64,000 bases of DNA, taken from an alpha proteobacterium IMCC14465 (GTDB lineage: Bacteria; Pseudomonadota; Alphaproteobacteria; RS24). Where the stretch lies: assembly GCA_000293845.2 (NCBI GenBank), contig ALYF01000002.1, positions 62,001 through 126,000 on the forward strand, written 5' to 3'. The notes under the pieces are model-generated. The model made no database searches. It had not been told where the DNA came from and saw only the letters and a list, made by a program, of their open reading frames with translations. A program made the translations under genes and the position numbers. How positions within the stretch are numbered: the stretch's first letter is position 1; every line of letters starts with the position of its first letter. This document shows positions 8,805-19,214 of this stretch, in pieces.

Positions 8805-9851
8805 TTATACATTTTTCGGAGATTCGGGAAAATGGTCAGATATTAATTCCAGCCACTCTTTCTGAGCCGTTTCTTCATTGAGTGGTGACTGTTGACGCGA
8901 CAATAAAGCCATCGCTTTTTCAGCCCGCGCTAATGACTTGCCCGTTAAAACCGGAAGAGTCTCCATGAGAGGAAACATCTCTTTCGCCTCCCCGTTACAA
9001 TGCAAAACCACATCGCATCCGGCCTGAAGCGCATTTTGTGCATGCTGAGTGATACTTATAGCGGGCGACAGTGCTTTCATAGAGATGTCATCGGTCATTA
9101 AAAGCCCATCAAAACCGATATGACCGCGAATGATTTTTTCAATCAAACTTGGCGACAGGGTGGACACATTTTCAGCATCAATCGCGGAAAACACAAGATG
9201 CCCCGTCATGGCGAGTGGCAGAGCATTACATTGCCTGAAGGGGGCAAAATCATCGACCAGATCTTCAAATTCAGCCTCAACTATCGGTAGGGCTTCATGG
9301 CTATCAACCGCACCATGCCCATGACCGGGGATATGCTTCATCACAGGCAATGCTCCCTCATCAAGAAATCCTTGCGCCACTGCCTGTCCAAGATGGCCTA
9401 CAATTTCAGGATTTGCCGAAAAAGCGCGATTACCAATCACATCTGATGTTTGAGGAAGTGATAAATCAAGACAAGGCGCACAATCTACGTTTATTCCGAG
9501 ACTCAATAGCTCTTTTGCCATTAAAACAGCCCCGAGATAGGCCGCTCTTAGAGCATTTTCGGGGCTGGTTTCGTATATTTTGCCGTAAATATCTGCCGGC
9601 GGATAATCTCTAACTAATGGGGGGCGTAAACGCGCCACACGCCCACCTTCTTGATCAATCAAGATAAGCGTTTCACCTTTTTTTGTGAAAGATTTTAGGT
9701 GAGAAACAAGATGAGAAACCTGCTCTAACGATTGAATATTTCTGCTGAAAAGAATAAACCCTAAAGGATTGGATTCACGGATATAATCAATTTCATCAGG
9801 CGTGAGCTCGGGTCCGGAAACCCCATAAATAGCAGCCTGGCGCGCTGTCAT
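8805..9851 (-). CDS. nagZ: Beta-N-acetylhexosaminidase NagZ
   Basis: A 348-aa glycoside hydrolase family 3 enzyme that removes N-acetylglucosamine from muropeptides during cell-wall recycling in the cytoplasm. It has the diagnostic KHIPGHGHGAVDSHEALP motif (about residues 172-189), which carries the Asp-x-His dyad. The nucleophile region LLMTDDISMKAL lies around 250. No signal peptide is seen, as expected. The ATG overlaps the stop codon of the SPOR-domain gene (ATGA). Confidence 0.93.
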   Translation of the reverse strand: MTARQAAIYGVSGPELTPDEIDYIRESNPLGFILFSRNIQSLEQVSHLVSHLKSFTKKGETLILIDQEGGRVARLRPPLVRDYPPADIYGKIYETSPENALRAAYLGAVLMAKELLSLGINVDCAPCLDLSLPQTSDVIGNRAFSANPEIVGHLGQAVAQGFLDEGALPVMKHIPGHGHGAVDSHEALPIVEAEFEDLVDDFAPFRQCNALPLAMTGHLVFSAIDAENVSTLSPSLIEKIIRGHIGFDGLLMTDDISMKALSPAISITQHAQNALQAGCDVVLHCNGEAKEMFPLMETLPVLTGKSLARAEKAMALLSRQQSPLNEETAQKEWLELISDHFPESPKNV

Positions 9852-10924
9852 TGTGCAACCTTAACAACAAGGCAATCCTGACCATTCTCCTTTAGTTCGG
9901 CGCAAAACGCATTTGCAGCTTCCAATGTCACAAATCCGGGAATATTCACCCTATAAAACTTACCACGCTCACCTAAATCAACCTCTTTAACCAATGGTTC
10001 ACGATTTCCAATTATCTCACTGTTTTTATTTGATATTCTTGTAAATTCTCTAGAAGCCTCGGCGGGTGTTCGAACCGAAATAAGCTGAACCATATAGTTA
10101 TTCACCGCCACTAATGGAGCGACAGATTCACTTTGTTCAGGTGAAATTTCAACCTTATTCTCAGCCTTATTTTCGGATTTGGGAGACGCAAGAGGTATCA
10201 AATTTTCATCAGATTGCGTGTCTTCAATAGATGCAACATCGGCAATTTCAGCGTCCCCAGTTTTAACATCCGCAGATACAACTTCAGCAGTATCAGTTTT
10301 AGGGCTATCAACAGTCTGAGTTTCAACTTCCATGACGTCCGCCATCAAACTTTCAAGACCACCATCTCCCTCGCTTGTATCTTCCGCACTTAAATCATCC
10401 TCAAAGAGTGCGGAAATTTCATCACCCGGTTCAAGTTCAATTTCTGGCGTGACAGTTTCGGCTTGCTCCTGACCAGAGGCATTATCCTCTTTAACTTCCA
10501 AAACACCGTAAATGTTTAAATCCCCTTCTTCGGGGCGCCCAGCCGTCACATCTTCAGGGGGCGGCGTTTTAACGGGAGTTTCCTCAGCGAGTATCAAAGG
10601 TGGCATACTGCTCTGCCCGTCCTCTACGCCTTTCATGTAAGCCAGATAAACCAGTCCGGCAATCATTGCTGTGATCAGAACAGCACCAATGCCCATAAGG
10701 ATGATAGGAAGATTATTCCCGCCATCATTATAATCATAATAAGAGGCATCTGGCGGCGGCTTACCAATACCGATATCAGCATTTTGATTTGGGAGCGGTG
10801 TAAAGTTATCCCCAGAAGACACTTTTTGAGACAAATTTTGAGAAAAAGCATCTGTATCAGATCCGGAAAGCGGATCTGTGTAAGGGTCGTCTGGTGGACC
10901 TGATGGTGGTTTAGGCGGCGACAT
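9848..10924 (-). CDS. SPOR-domain membrane protein
   Basis: A 358-aa bitopic membrane protein. It has a proline-rich cytoplasmic N-terminus, one transmembrane helix (about residues 74-96) and a long acidic low-complexity periplasmic linker. A C-terminal SPOR domain (about 278-355) contains NNYMVQLISVRTPAEA and a matching FYRVNIPGF strand. SPOR domains bind glycan strands lacking stem peptides at the division site, so a role in septation is inferred. It lies between argS and nagZ (ATGA overlap with nagZ), a position typical of alphaproteobacteria. Confidence 0.9.
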   Translation of the reverse strand: MSPPKPPSGPPDDPYTDPLSGSDTDAFSQNLSQKVSSGDNFTPLPNQNADIGIGKPPPDASYYDYNDGGNNLPIILMGIGAVLITAMIAGLVYLAYMKGVEDGQSSMPPLILAEETPVKTPPPEDVTAGRPEEGDLNIYGVLEVKEDNASGQEQAETVTPEIELEPGDEISALFEDDLSAEDTSEGDGGLESLMADVMEVETQTVDSPKTDTAEVVSADVKTGDAEIADVASIEDTQSDENLIPLASPKSENKAENKVEISPEQSESVAPLVAVNNYMVQLISVRTPAEASREFTRISNKNSEIIGNREPLVKEVDLGERGKFYRVNIPGFVTLEAANAFCAELKENGQDCLVVKVAQ

Positions 10925-12679
10925 TTATCGCATTTCCTCCTCTGGGCGAACCCCCAAAATATCTAAACCGGAAGCAATCACGAACGCACAGGAACGAATC
11001 ATAGAAACACGAGCCATAGTAACATTTTTTTGCTCTTCGATAATAAATTTCAAATCTGGGCGCTCCTTACCAAGATTCCAAAGGCTATGAAACGACGACG
11101 CTAAATCCTGAAGATAGAACGCAATTCGGTGCGGCTCATGGTTCACCGCCGCACTTTCAAGTACACGAGGGAAAGCGGATATAGTTTTCAATAGCGAAAT
11201 CTCTGCCGGGTCAACAATCAGGCTCATATCAGAGTCTGTTAAATCGTCATCGTGAATAGCCCCAAACATCTCACCAGCATTTCGGATGACCGAACAAATA
11301 CGCGCATGTGCATATTGAACGTAAAACACCGGATTATCCCGACTTTGCTCCTGAACCTTCACAAAATCAAATTCCAAAGGGGCGTCGTTTTTGCGTGTCA
11401 GCATCATAAAGCGCACAACATCCTTGCCGACTTCATCCACAACTTCTCTCAGCGTAATAAATTGTCCGGCTCTTTTGGACATTTTGACCGGTTCACCATT
11501 ACGCATCAGCTTGACCATCTGACAAATCTTGACGTCCAAATCTCCCGCCCCGGCTGTCACGGCTGTAACTGCTGATTTCATTCTTTTAATATAGCCGGCA
11601 TGGTCAGCACCCCAGACGTCAATCATCTGCGCATAGCCGCGCTCAAACTTATCCAAATGGCAGGCGATATCTGGCGCGAAATATGTCCAACTCCCATCAG
11701 ATTTTTTCAAGGCGCGATCACTATCATCGCCAAATTGTGAGGATTTAAACAATGTTTGTGGTGAAGGCTCCCAATCCGGCGGTGGTGTCTTGCCTTTCGG
11801 CGGCTCCAACACACCCTCGTAAATCAGCCCCATCTCATCCAAACGGACAAGGCTCTTATCCACCGCGCCACTATCATGTAGCGACTGCTCCGACAAAAAC
11901 ACATCATGACGCACACCAAGCGCATCAAGGTCGTCTTTAATCAACTCCATCATCATTGGAAGCGCTATAGGCTTTACAGCAGCAATCTGGTCTGCTTCGG
12001 GTTTTTCCATAAGGCTCGCGCCATATTTTTCTGCTAATACCTGACCGACACTCACCAGATAATCCCCCGGATACAGCCCTTCTGGAATATCGCCAATATC
12101 CTCCCCTAAAGCCTCACGCATGCGCAGTAATGCCGAACGCGCAAGTGTATCTATCTGACTGCCGGCATCGTTGATATAATATTCTCGCGTGACCTGATAA
12201 TTCGCACGCTCCAATAAGCGCGCCAAAGCATCTCCGACAACAGCCCCCCGCGCATGTCCAACATGCATCGGACCTGTCGGATTGGCAGAGACATATTCCA
12301 CATTAATCTTTTTCTCCGCGCCAATATCGCTGTTGCCATAGGCTTTACCAGCTTTTAAGACATGCGCTATCTGCCCCTGCCAAACCGAAGGTGACAGCGA
12401 CAGATTAATAAAGCCCGGCCCGGCAATATCAACTGAGGCAATATCCGCATCCTTAGAAAGCAAATCCGCAATTTTACCCGCAAGGTCACGCGGCGGCAGT
12501 TCTGAAAACTTGCCCAGCACCATGGCAGCATTGGTCGCCATGTCACCGTGTGAAGGGTCACGTGGCGGTTCAACAGAAATGCGGGACAAATCCGTCCCCT
12601 CGCCAATCACCCCTTCTTGGATAAGCGTTCTAATACATGTTTCGATACGCGCTCTAAAGGCCGCAAATATATTCATCAT
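10925..12679 (-). CDS. argS: Arginine--tRNA ligase
   Basis: Arginyl-tRNA synthetase, about 584 aa. The class I HIGH motif is seen as [19 protein letters not shown] and the KMSK-like loop as [11 protein letters not shown]. The C-terminal DALR anticodon-binding domain includes [16 protein letters not shown]. An in-frame GTG/ATG-rich extension to 12736 exists but overlaps dgt. I prefer the ATG at 12679 (or 12676), which follows the dgt stop by one base and is preceded by AGG. Confidence 0.96.
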   Translation of the reverse strand: MMNIFAAFRARIETCIRTLIQEGVIGEGTDLSRISVEPPRDPSHGDMATNAAMVLGKFSELPPRDLAGKIADLLSKDADIASVDIAGPGFINLSLSPSVWQGQIAHVLKAGKAYGNSDIGAEKKINVEYVSANPTGPMHVGHARGAVVGDALARLLERANYQVTREYYINDAGSQIDTLARSALLRMREALGEDIGDIPEGLYPGDYLVSVGQVLAEKYGASLMEKPEADQIAAVKPIALPMMMELIKDDLDALGVRHDVFLSEQSLHDSGAVDKSLVRLDEMGLIYEGVLEPPKGKTPPPDWEPSPQTLFKSSQFGDDSDRALKKSDGSWTYFAPDIACHLDKFERGYAQMIDVWGADHAGYIKRMKSAVTAVTAGAGDLDVKICQMVKLMRNGEPVKMSKRAGQFITLREVVDEVGKDVVRFMMLTRKNDAPLEFDFVKVQEQSRDNPVFYVQYAHARICSVIRNAGEMFGAIHDDDLTDSDMSLIVDPAEISLLKTISAFPRVLESAAVNHEPHRIAFYLQDLASSFHSLWNLGKERPDLKFIIEEQKNVTMARVSMIRSCAFVIASGLDILGVRPEEEMR

Positions 12680-12680
12680 C

Positions 12681-13874
12681 TTACCTGTAATTATGCTCTG
12701 AGAGATTAAAGAGTGTTTTATGTTCTTCCACAGCAAATCTGTCGGTCATACCCGCAATATAATCACAAATGATACGCGCGGTTTTTTCGCTTCCTGGCGC
12801 ATCACAAAGCACCAACCATTCCTCTGGTAAAAGTTCCGGCTCATCATAAAAAAGATTAAAGAGATCCGTCACAACACGCCTTGCCTTGCTCATTGATCTA
12901 TTCACCTCATAATGACGATACATTTTAGCATGCAGAAATTTTTTCAATGCCAAATGACTTTCTTGCATCCCTGCCGAAAATTCCGCAACGGGGTGCGATA
13001 ATCCTCGGATGTCTGCGGCGCTTTGAATATTATTCTCACGGATACGCTTTTGTGTCTCAGCGACGACATCACTCACCATTTCTGAAATGAGGCGGCGAAT
13101 AACTTCATGTCGCAATCGCCGCGGCTCAAGGTCAGGATAAATTGTCATAACTTGGGAAAATATATCCCCGACCAAGGGAAGCTCTAATAAGTCGTCAGCC
13201 GTGAATAGACCGGCGCGTAACCCGTCATCAATATCGTGATTATTATAAGCAATATCATCCGATATGGCGGCAATTTGCGCTTCAATGCCAGCATGACCAT
13301 TTAATTCCAGATCATGTTTCTCGGAATATTTCCGTATAGCGTAAGGCGCATGAGAAATCGGATTATCCACACTCACGACCGGGCCATTATGCTTAACAAG
13401 CCCTTCAAGCGTTTCCCATGTCAAATTGAGACCATCAAAATTGGCATAGCGTTGCTCAAGATGCGTCACAATTCTTAAGGATTGGGCGTTATGGTCAAAA
13501 CCCCCATGATTTTGCATCGCGGCATTAAGGGCATCTTCGCCCGCATGACCAAAAGGTGTGTGACCTAAATCGTGACAGAGGGCTAAGGTCTCAGCCAAAT
13601 CCTCATTGACCTTTAACTCGCGAGAAATTGACCGCGCAATTTGAGCAACTTCGAGCGAATGCGTGAGGCGTGTGCGGTAATAATCACCAACATGGGCGAT
13701 AAAAACCTGCGTTTTATGAATAAGTCTACGAAAGGCACCAGAATGCAACACACGGTCACGGTCGCGTTGAAAAGGAGACCGGGTCGAACTTTCCGGCTCA
13801 TCATAAAGACGTCCACGCGTTTCGTCAGATTGTGAGGCAAAATTAGCCAGCTGATACACCTTATTCAGACCCAA
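12681..13874 (-). CDS. dgt: Deoxyguanosinetriphosphate triphosphohydrolase-like protein
   Basis: A 397-aa HD-domain dNTP triphosphohydrolase. It has the family N-terminus [33 protein letters not shown] with the first His, and the HD pair in [34 protein letters not shown] supplies the later Asp. Such enzymes hydrolyse dNTP to deoxynucleoside and triphosphate, and the alphaproteobacterial type is usually annotated dgt-like. The start is uncertain: TTG at 13874 is given, and a GTG five codons later is possible. The gene is divergent from erpA. Confidence 0.92.
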   Translation of the reverse strand: MGLNKVYQLANFASQSDETRGRLYDEPESSTRSPFQRDRDRVLHSGAFRRLIHKTQVFIAHVGDYYRTRLTHSLEVAQIARSISRELKVNEDLAETLALCHDLGHTPFGHAGEDALNAAMQNHGGFDHNAQSLRIVTHLEQRYANFDGLNLTWETLEGLVKHNGPVVSVDNPISHAPYAIRKYSEKHDLELNGHAGIEAQIAAISDDIAYNNHDIDDGLRAGLFTADDLLELPLVGDIFSQVMTIYPDLEPRRLRHEVIRRLISEMVSDVVAETQKRIRENNIQSAADIRGLSHPVAEFSAGMQESHLALKKFLHAKMYRHYEVNRSMSKARRVVTDLFNLFYDEPELLPEEWLVLCDAPGSEKTARIICDYIAGMTDRFAVEEHKTLFNLSEHNYR

Positions 13875-13909
13875 ATATTATTCTGTTTTCTTAATCTAGT
13901 TCGTAAAAA

Positions 13910-13929
13910 GAGTCACTCACTAGAGTCAC
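13910..13929. repeat. Two GAGTCAC direct repeats between dgt and erpA
   Basis: GAGTCAC occurs at 13910-13916 and again at 13923-13929, a 13-base period, in the 104-base region between two divergent genes. Position and spacing would suit an operator, but no regulator can be named. Confidence 0.4.
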
Positions 13930-13943
13930 GGCATGATGACACC

Positions 13944-13972
13944 TTGAAAAACAATATAAATCTGCCTATTTA
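13944..13972 (+). promoter_or_regulatory. Candidate sigma-70 promoter of erpA
   Basis: TTGAAA (13944-13949), 17 bases, then TATTTA (13967-13972). The expected transcription start would fall on or next to the erpA ATG at 13979, so the message may be almost leaderless. Only a weak AAGAG precedes the start. Confidence 0.4.
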
Positions 13973-13978
13973 AGAGAT

Positions 13979-14305
13979 ATGGAAAATTTCTCTGTTACTG
14001 AAAACGCAGCCAGCCAAATCAAAAAGATTTTGGAACATGAAGCACCAGGGTCAATGCTCAGAATTTCTGTGCAAGGTGGCGGGTGTTCTGGCTTCTCTTA
14101 TTCATTTTCTATTGATGACACGGCAACTCTTGATGACAAGAAGTTTACACGCAATGACATTATTGTTTTGGTCGACGACTTATCCTTACAATATATGGAT
14201 GGAGCGGAAATTGACTGGGTCGATGATTTGATTGGTGCCAGTTTTAAAATCAATAATCCCGTTGCCACATCTTCATGCGGTTGCGGCACTTCTTTCTCAG
14301 TTTAA
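13979..14305 (+). CDS. erpA: Iron-sulfur cluster insertion protein ErpA (A-type carrier)
   Basis: A 108-aa A-type Fe-S carrier. The three cluster-binding cysteines are in GGGCSGFSY and the C-terminal SSCGCGTSF. Such proteins receive a cluster from the assembly scaffold and pass it to targets. Alphaproteobacteria commonly encode erpA divergent from dgt and beside xth, exactly as here. The distinction from IscA/SufA rests on that context. Confidence 0.93.
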   Translation: MENFSVTENAASQIKKILEHEAPGSMLRISVQGGGCSGFSYSFSIDDTATLDDKKFTRNDIIVLVDDLSLQYMDGAEIDWVDDLIGASFKINNPVATSSCGCGTSFSV

Positions 14306-14306
14306 A

Positions 14307-15089
14307 ATGCTAATTGCCAGCTGGAACGTTAATTCGGTTAAAGCACGCCTGCAAAACCTTCTGGCATGGCTGGAAGAAGCCAAGCCGGATATTGTCGGCC
14401 TTCAAGAACTCAAATGCATTGATGAGGCTTTTCCGAGAGCCGAAATTGAAGCACTGGGCTATAATATCGAAACCTTTGGTCAAAAAACCTATAATGGGGT
14501 TGCCCTATTATCCCGCTACCGTCTGGAAGATGTGACACGCGGCATTCCAGGCTTTGAAGACGAACAAAGCCGCTATATTGAAGCCGTTGTTTCAACGTCA
14601 TCTGGTGCTTTGCGGGTGGCATCACTTTATTTGCCGAACGGTAATCCCGTTGATACACCCAAATACCCCTATAAGCTGGCTTGGATGGCTGCTTTCGAGA
14701 AACATGCCGCGTCACTCCTTAATAATGAAGAAGCCTTTGTGCTGGCAGGTGATTATAACGCCATTCCAACGCCGCAGGATGTCCATGCGCCAGATGCGTG
14801 GGAAGGTGATGCATTGTATCGCCCTGAAACCCGCGAAGCTTTCCGGCGGCTTGTTAATCTTGGTCTGACAGAAGCTGTCGGTACGCTCGCAACAACGGGG
14901 CCCGATACATACACATTTTGGGATTATCAAGGTGGTGCATGGCCTAAAAATAAAGGCATCCGCATTGATCACCATTTATTATCACCGCTCGCGGCTGATA
15001 AGCTTGTGAATGTGCGCATCGACAAACATACACGTGACTGGGAAAAGCCAAGCGACCATGTGCCTGTTTTGATTGAACTGGATATATAA
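14307..15089 (+). CDS. xth: Exodeoxyribonuclease III
   Basis: A 260-aa exonuclease III/AP endonuclease family protein that repairs abasic sites and blocked 3' ends. It starts MLIASWNVNSVKARL. Catalytic patterns seen are GLQELKC (metal-binding Glu), YLPNGNP, LAGDYNAIP, DYQGGAWPKNKGIRIDHHL, and the terminal SDHVPVLIEL with the catalytic His. The ATG at 14307 is one base after the erpA stop. A longer in-frame ORF from 14232 would overlap erpA and is rejected. The stop overlaps the next ATG (TAATG). Confidence 0.95.
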   Translation: MLIASWNVNSVKARLQNLLAWLEEAKPDIVGLQELKCIDEAFPRAEIEALGYNIETFGQKTYNGVALLSRYRLEDVTRGIPGFEDEQSRYIEAVVSTSSGALRVASLYLPNGNPVDTPKYPYKLAWMAAFEKHAASLLNNEEAFVLAGDYNAIPTPQDVHAPDAWEGDALYRPETREAFRRLVNLGLTEAVGTLATTGPDTYTFWDYQGGAWPKNKGIRIDHHLLSPLAADKLVNVRIDKHTRDWEKPSDHVPVLIELDI

Positions 15090-15457
15090 TGAAGCAAACC
15101 ACGCTCTTGGCATACATCATGGTTATCTTCTTAGCAGGGTGCGCATCTTTCCCTAGCGATATAGAGCCTTATGCTCACTCAGCTTTACAATATGAAACAG
15201 CAAGCTGCCAACAGATTGAAGCCGATCATAATCGCTTGATGAAACGAGTTGACGTCATTAGAGGGGATATGAAAAGCACAGCTCAAAATGACATCTGGCA
15301 GGTCGGGGCGAGCATCATCTTCTGGCCGTTTTTGTTTTTGCTCGGCGATAAAGATGATTTTGGCAAACGTGAACTCGCCGATATTACCGGACGCTTAGAC
15401 GCCCTTGAAGAAGCCGCGAGACTCAAAGGGTGTGAATTAACCGATAGAACGCAGTAA
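15089..15457 (+). CDS. Small lipoprotein of unknown function
   Basis: A 122-aa predicted lipoprotein: signal peptide with lipobox LAGC (Cys18). A mostly helical region follows, then a hydrophobic stretch IIFWPFLFLLG near residues 72-82, and a charged helix containing ADITGRLDALEEAARLKGC. I do not recognise a named family. The ATG overlaps the xth stop by one base, so it is the third gene of the erpA-xth operon. It ends 3 bases before the convergent SDR gene. Confidence 0.8.
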   Translation: MKQTTLLAYIMVIFLAGCASFPSDIEPYAHSALQYETASCQQIEADHNRLMKRVDVIRGDMKSTAQNDIWQVGASIIFWPFLFLLGDKDDFGKRELADITGRLDALEEAARLKGCELTDRTQ

Positions 15458-15460
15458 GTC

Positions 15461-16240
15461 TTAAAAAGAAACTGATACCGCGTGGTTCCACCAAGCTTCA
15501 TCGGAAAAACTTCTTAAATCCAGCTCATGTGTCCAGACCGAACGATGCTGCTGAGCAATATGGAAATAAGTGTCAGCAATATGAGAAGGTAGCATCAAGC
15601 CATCTTCATTCCCTTTTTCCTGACGAAGCTTGTCAAACGCATTCTCCCCAAGCATTTTGCCTAGCGTATCCGGTGCATCTACTGCACCGTCAATAACGAT
15701 ATGCGCCACATGAATATTCTGCGCCGCAAATTCGGCATTAAGAGACTGGCAGAGCATGCGCCGCCCGCCCATAGCCGCTGCATGTGAGTGTTGCCCCGCA
15801 TTGCCGCGCCGTGCCGCTGTTGAGGACGTCACTAATAACGTCCCCTTGCCGCGTTCTGCCATAATCGGCAGCACCGCATGGGCCAGTCTAAAGAGTGAAA
15901 AACATGATAATCGCCAGCCAAGCTCAAATGTTTTGAGCGGTGTGTCTGTTAAACTGCGATTGCCGATTTGCGCGCCAATATTGTGAACAACCACCTCTAT
16001 CGGACCGGTGTTTTTCTCAACATCCAAAACCAGCTCTTCGACCGCGTTCTCCTCAACAATATTTAACAGCCGACCATCTGCACTGCCGCCATCACTCTCA
16101 ATCTCTGCAATAAGACTTTCAAGCCCTTGCGCGTTACCTCGACGACACAGAACAACATGATACCCGTCGCGTGCAAACCGTTTGCCAACATGCCCGCCGA
16201 TGCCCGCACCTGCACCAATAATCAAACAAACAGGCTTCAT
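15461..16240 (-). CDS. Atypical short-chain dehydrogenase/reductase lacking the catalytic Tyr and Lys
   Basis: A 259-aa SDR-fold protein. The cofactor-binding GAGAGIGG (residues 9-16) and the Ser of TSS (138-140) are present. The usual Y-x3-K is replaced: His153-AAA-Met157 occupies its position in HAAAMGGRRML. The C-terminal part has HVVIDGAV-like and ELDLR patterns. Loss of both catalytic residues suggests it does not reduce a carbonyl in the normal way; it may bind NAD(P)H in another role. No partner gene is obvious; nhaA lies just upstream on the same strand. Confidence 0.8.
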   Translation of the reverse strand: MKPVCLIIGAGAGIGGHVGKRFARDGYHVVLCRRGNAQGLESLIAEIESDGGSADGRLLNIVEENAVEELVLDVEKNTGPIEVVVHNIGAQIGNRSLTDTPLKTFELGWRLSCFSLFRLAHAVLPIMAERGKGTLLVTSSTAARRGNAGQHSHAAAMGGRRMLCQSLNAEFAAQNIHVAHIVIDGAVDAPDTLGKMLGENAFDKLRQEKGNEDGLMLPSHIADTYFHIAQQHRSVWTHELDLRSFSDEAWWNHAVSVSF

Positions 16241-16271
16241 AACTTCCCCAAAATTAACACGTCATACCGTA

Positions 16272-17441
16272 TTAGTTTTTTCGGCTTGCCATCCACAAAA
16301 CACCAACACCGCAAATACCCGAAAGCGCAGACCCGAGCAAAACGCCAAGTCGCACAGCATTTTGATTTACAACATCGTCATAAGCGAGCGTGCCAATAAA
16401 TAAGCTCATTGTGAACCCAACACCCATTAATAATGCCATGCCATAAAATTGAAACCAGCTTACTTGATGCGGTAATTTACAAAGCTTAAGTGCAACGCCA
16501 AGAGCCGTTAAGGCAAATACCCCAATTTGATTTCCAACAAACAAGCCAGCCGCAATACCAAGCGTGAGCGGTTGGAGAAAAACTTCCAAAGATAAACCAG
16601 AAAAAGAAACACCAGCATTAGCAAAAGCAAAAACGGGCAAAATTGCATAAGCTACCCAAGGGTGAAGTGAGTGTTCTAATTTACGCAATGGTGACACGCT
16701 GGTTGCGCCGGTTGTTAATCGCAAAGGAATAAAGAATGCCAAAACCACACCTGCAAGCGTGCTATGCACCCCGGATTTTAAGACGCAAGCCCATAGCACA
16801 ACACCGACAAGCATATATGGCGTGAGCGACGCAATGCGCCGCCAATTAAGAAGTGCCAGAATAAAAATACACAGCGCAGCAATACCAAGCGATGTAAGGG
16901 ATAAATTATCCGTATAGAAAATCGCAATAATTACTATCGCCACAAGATCATCAATAATGGCAATCGCTGTCAGTGCAATTTTCAAACTTTCCGGAATACG
17001 CTTGCCCAGTAAAGAAATAATACCCAATGCAAAGGCAATATCCGTGGCAACGGGTATTGCCCAGCCACGCATCGCATCGCCATCTTGCCAATTAATGGAA
17101 CTAAAAACCACAGCCGGCATAATAATGCCGCCAAGTGCGGCAATCACAGGCAGGCTAATTTGTTCGCGGGTGGTGAGTTGACCCTCTAAGACTTCGCGTT
17201 TTATCTCCAACCCAATAAGCAGGAAAAACAAAGCCATCAGGCCATCATTAATCCATAACAACATTGGCTTGCTAATAATGAACTCGCCAATCTGTATCAT
17301 GATTGGCACCGTCAGCAATTTGTCATAAACCACATAAAGCGGTGAGTTTTCAACAATCAGAGCCAAAGCTGCGGTAGCAAACAGAAGCAGCCCTCCAATT
17401 GAACCAAACCGGAGAAACTCTCTTATCATTGCCATGGGCAT
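16272..17441 (-). CDS. nhaA: Na+/H+ antiporter NhaA
   Basis: A 389-aa inner-membrane antiporter of the NhaA family. It has about 12 hydrophobic segments, the DGLMALFFLLIGLEIKREVL motif, PVATDIAFALG, and the paired aspartates of the ion site in AIAIIDDLVAIVIIA. NhaA expels Na+ in exchange for protons and keeps cytoplasmic pH and sodium low. The protein is of normal length. NhaD is encoded about 28 kb away. Confidence 0.95.
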   Translation of the reverse strand: MPMAMIREFLRFGSIGGLLLFATAALALIVENSPLYVVYDKLLTVPIMIQIGEFIISKPMLLWINDGLMALFFLLIGLEIKREVLEGQLTTREQISLPVIAALGGIIMPAVVFSSINWQDGDAMRGWAIPVATDIAFALGIISLLGKRIPESLKIALTAIAIIDDLVAIVIIAIFYTDNLSLTSLGIAALCIFILALLNWRRIASLTPYMLVGVVLWACVLKSGVHSTLAGVVLAFFIPLRLTTGATSVSPLRKLEHSLHPWVAYAILPVFAFANAGVSFSGLSLEVFLQPLTLGIAAGLFVGNQIGVFALTALGVALKLCKLPHQVSWFQFYGMALLMGVGFTMSLFIGTLAYDDVVNQNAVRLGVLLGSALSGICGVGVLWMASRKN

Positions 17442-17482
17442 TTTAATTCTTCTTTCTGCTTATTAATTAAATTTTCAGGGAC

Positions 17483-19201
17483 TTAAACATCAGCATATTG
17501 ACGTTTTTCTTTCGCGCCGCCGGGATGCGTAACCGCGCCTTTACTGGCAGGACCAACACCTTGCGCATACTTCCATAATGTCCCAGAGGTGAAATCAGTT
17601 TCTTTGGCCTGCCAATTTTTATGTCGCTCTGCAAGAACATCGTCTTCAACCAGTAAATCCAGCGTGCCTTTATCAGCATCAATGCGGATGATATCGCCAT
17701 CTTCAATCAAGGCAATCGGTCCACCCTCAGCCGCTTCAGGGCCAACATGACCAATGCAGAAGCCGCGTGTCGCACCGGAGAAACGACCATCCGTGATAAG
17801 CGCAACCTTATCGCCGTTACCCTGCCCGTAAATTGCCGCTGTCGTGGACAACATTTCGCGCATACCGGGGCCACCTTTTGGACCTTCATAACGGATAATA
17901 ATCACATCGCCAGCTTTATAATCACCAGCTTCAACGGCTTTAAAAGCATCTTCTTCACAATCAAAACAACGTGCCGCGCCTTCAAAATGAAGTTTTTCCA
18001 TACCTGCAACTTTTACAATCGCTCCATCAGGCGCAAGCGAACCCGTGAGACCCACAACGCCGCCGGTCGGCGATAGCGGGTTCGTTACCGGATAAATAAC
18101 TTTTTGCTCTGGATTAAAGGTAATGTCCTCAAGATTATCACCCAGTGTCTTCCCCGTTACGGTCATGCAATCGCCGTGAAGATATCCGCCCTCAAGTAAC
18201 GTTTTCAGAAGCATTGGCACACCACCAGCCTCATACATATCTTTCGCGACATACTGCCCACCTGGTTTCAAGTCAGCGACATAAGGCGTTTTCTTGAAGA
18301 TTTCAGCAACCTCAAGCAAATCAAAATCAATACCAATCTCATGCGCCATTGCCGGCAAATGCAGTCCCGCATTGGTTGAACCGCCGGTTGCCGCTACAAC
18401 AGTCGCGGCATTTTCCATTGCTTTTCGGGTTACAATATCGCGCGGGCGAATATTATGCTCAATAAGCGACATCACGGCCCTGCCCGAAGCTTCCGCATAG
18501 GCATCACGGCTTTCATAAGGCGCAGGCGCCCCCGCAGAATTAGGCAATGCCAGACCAATAGCTTCGGATACACAAGCCATTGTATTCGCAGTAAACTGAC
18601 CACCACATGCCCCCGCACTCGGACAAGCCACACATTCAAGCGCGTATAAATCTTCATCCGGCATATTGCCGGCGGCGTGCTGTCCTACCGCTTCAAACAC
18701 ATCCAGAACGGTAACATCTTTACCTTTAAATTCTCCCGGCATGATTGAGCCGCCATACATAAAGACGCTCGGCACATTGAGCCTCAGCATCGCCATCATA
18801 AGACCCGGTAAGGATTTATCACATCCCGCCAGACCAACCATGGCATCATAGCAATGCCCGCGCATGGTCAGCTCTACACTATCAGCAATCACCTCACGTG
18901 ATACGAGCGAGGATTTCATTCCCTCATGCCCCATAGCAATACCATCCGTCACACTAATCGTGCAAAATTCGCGCGGCGTGCCATCGGCAGCTTTGACCCC
19001 TGCTTTGGCTGCCTGCGCCTGACGCATCAGCGCGATATTACAAGGTGCGGCTTCGTTCCAGCAAGACACAACCCCGACAAACGGTTGTGCAATTTCCTCT
19101 TCAGTCATCCCCATCGCATAATAGTAAGAGCGATGCGGCGCACGTTCTGGACCGACAGATACATGGCGACTTGGAAGTTTGGATTTATCGAATTTTGTCA
19201 T
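17483..19201 (-). CDS. ilvD: Dihydroxy-acid dehydratase
   Basis: A 572-aa IlvD/Edd family enzyme that dehydrates dihydroxy acids to 2-keto acids in valine, leucine and isoleucine synthesis. Cluster and substrate-binding patterns are present: [33 protein letters not shown], and the C-terminal [21 protein letters not shown]. Length and motifs fit dihydroxy-acid dehydratase better than phosphogluconate dehydratase. It lies 13 bases downstream of valS. Confidence 0.95.
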   Translation of the reverse strand: MTKFDKSKLPSRHVSVGPERAPHRSYYYAMGMTEEEIAQPFVGVVSCWNEAAPCNIALMRQAQAAKAGVKAADGTPREFCTISVTDGIAMGHEGMKSSLVSREVIADSVELTMRGHCYDAMVGLAGCDKSLPGLMMAMLRLNVPSVFMYGGSIMPGEFKGKDVTVLDVFEAVGQHAAGNMPDEDLYALECVACPSAGACGGQFTANTMACVSEAIGLALPNSAGAPAPYESRDAYAEASGRAVMSLIEHNIRPRDIVTRKAMENAATVVAATGGSTNAGLHLPAMAHEIGIDFDLLEVAEIFKKTPYVADLKPGGQYVAKDMYEAGGVPMLLKTLLEGGYLHGDCMTVTGKTLGDNLEDITFNPEQKVIYPVTNPLSPTGGVVGLTGSLAPDGAIVKVAGMEKLHFEGAARCFDCEEDAFKAVEAGDYKAGDVIIIRYEGPKGGPGMREMLSTTAAIYGQGNGDKVALITDGRFSGATRGFCIGHVGPEAAEGGPIALIEDGDIIRIDADKGTLDLLVEDDVLAERHKNWQAKETDFTSGTLWKYAQGVGPASKGAVTHPGGAKEKRQYADV

Positions 19202-19214
19202 CTGGCGCTCCGTA

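Noticed and set aside
14232-14306. In-frame upstream extension of exonuclease III
   Set aside because: It lies inside erpA in another frame; the ATG at 14307 directly follows the erpA stop and begins the conserved WNVNS region.
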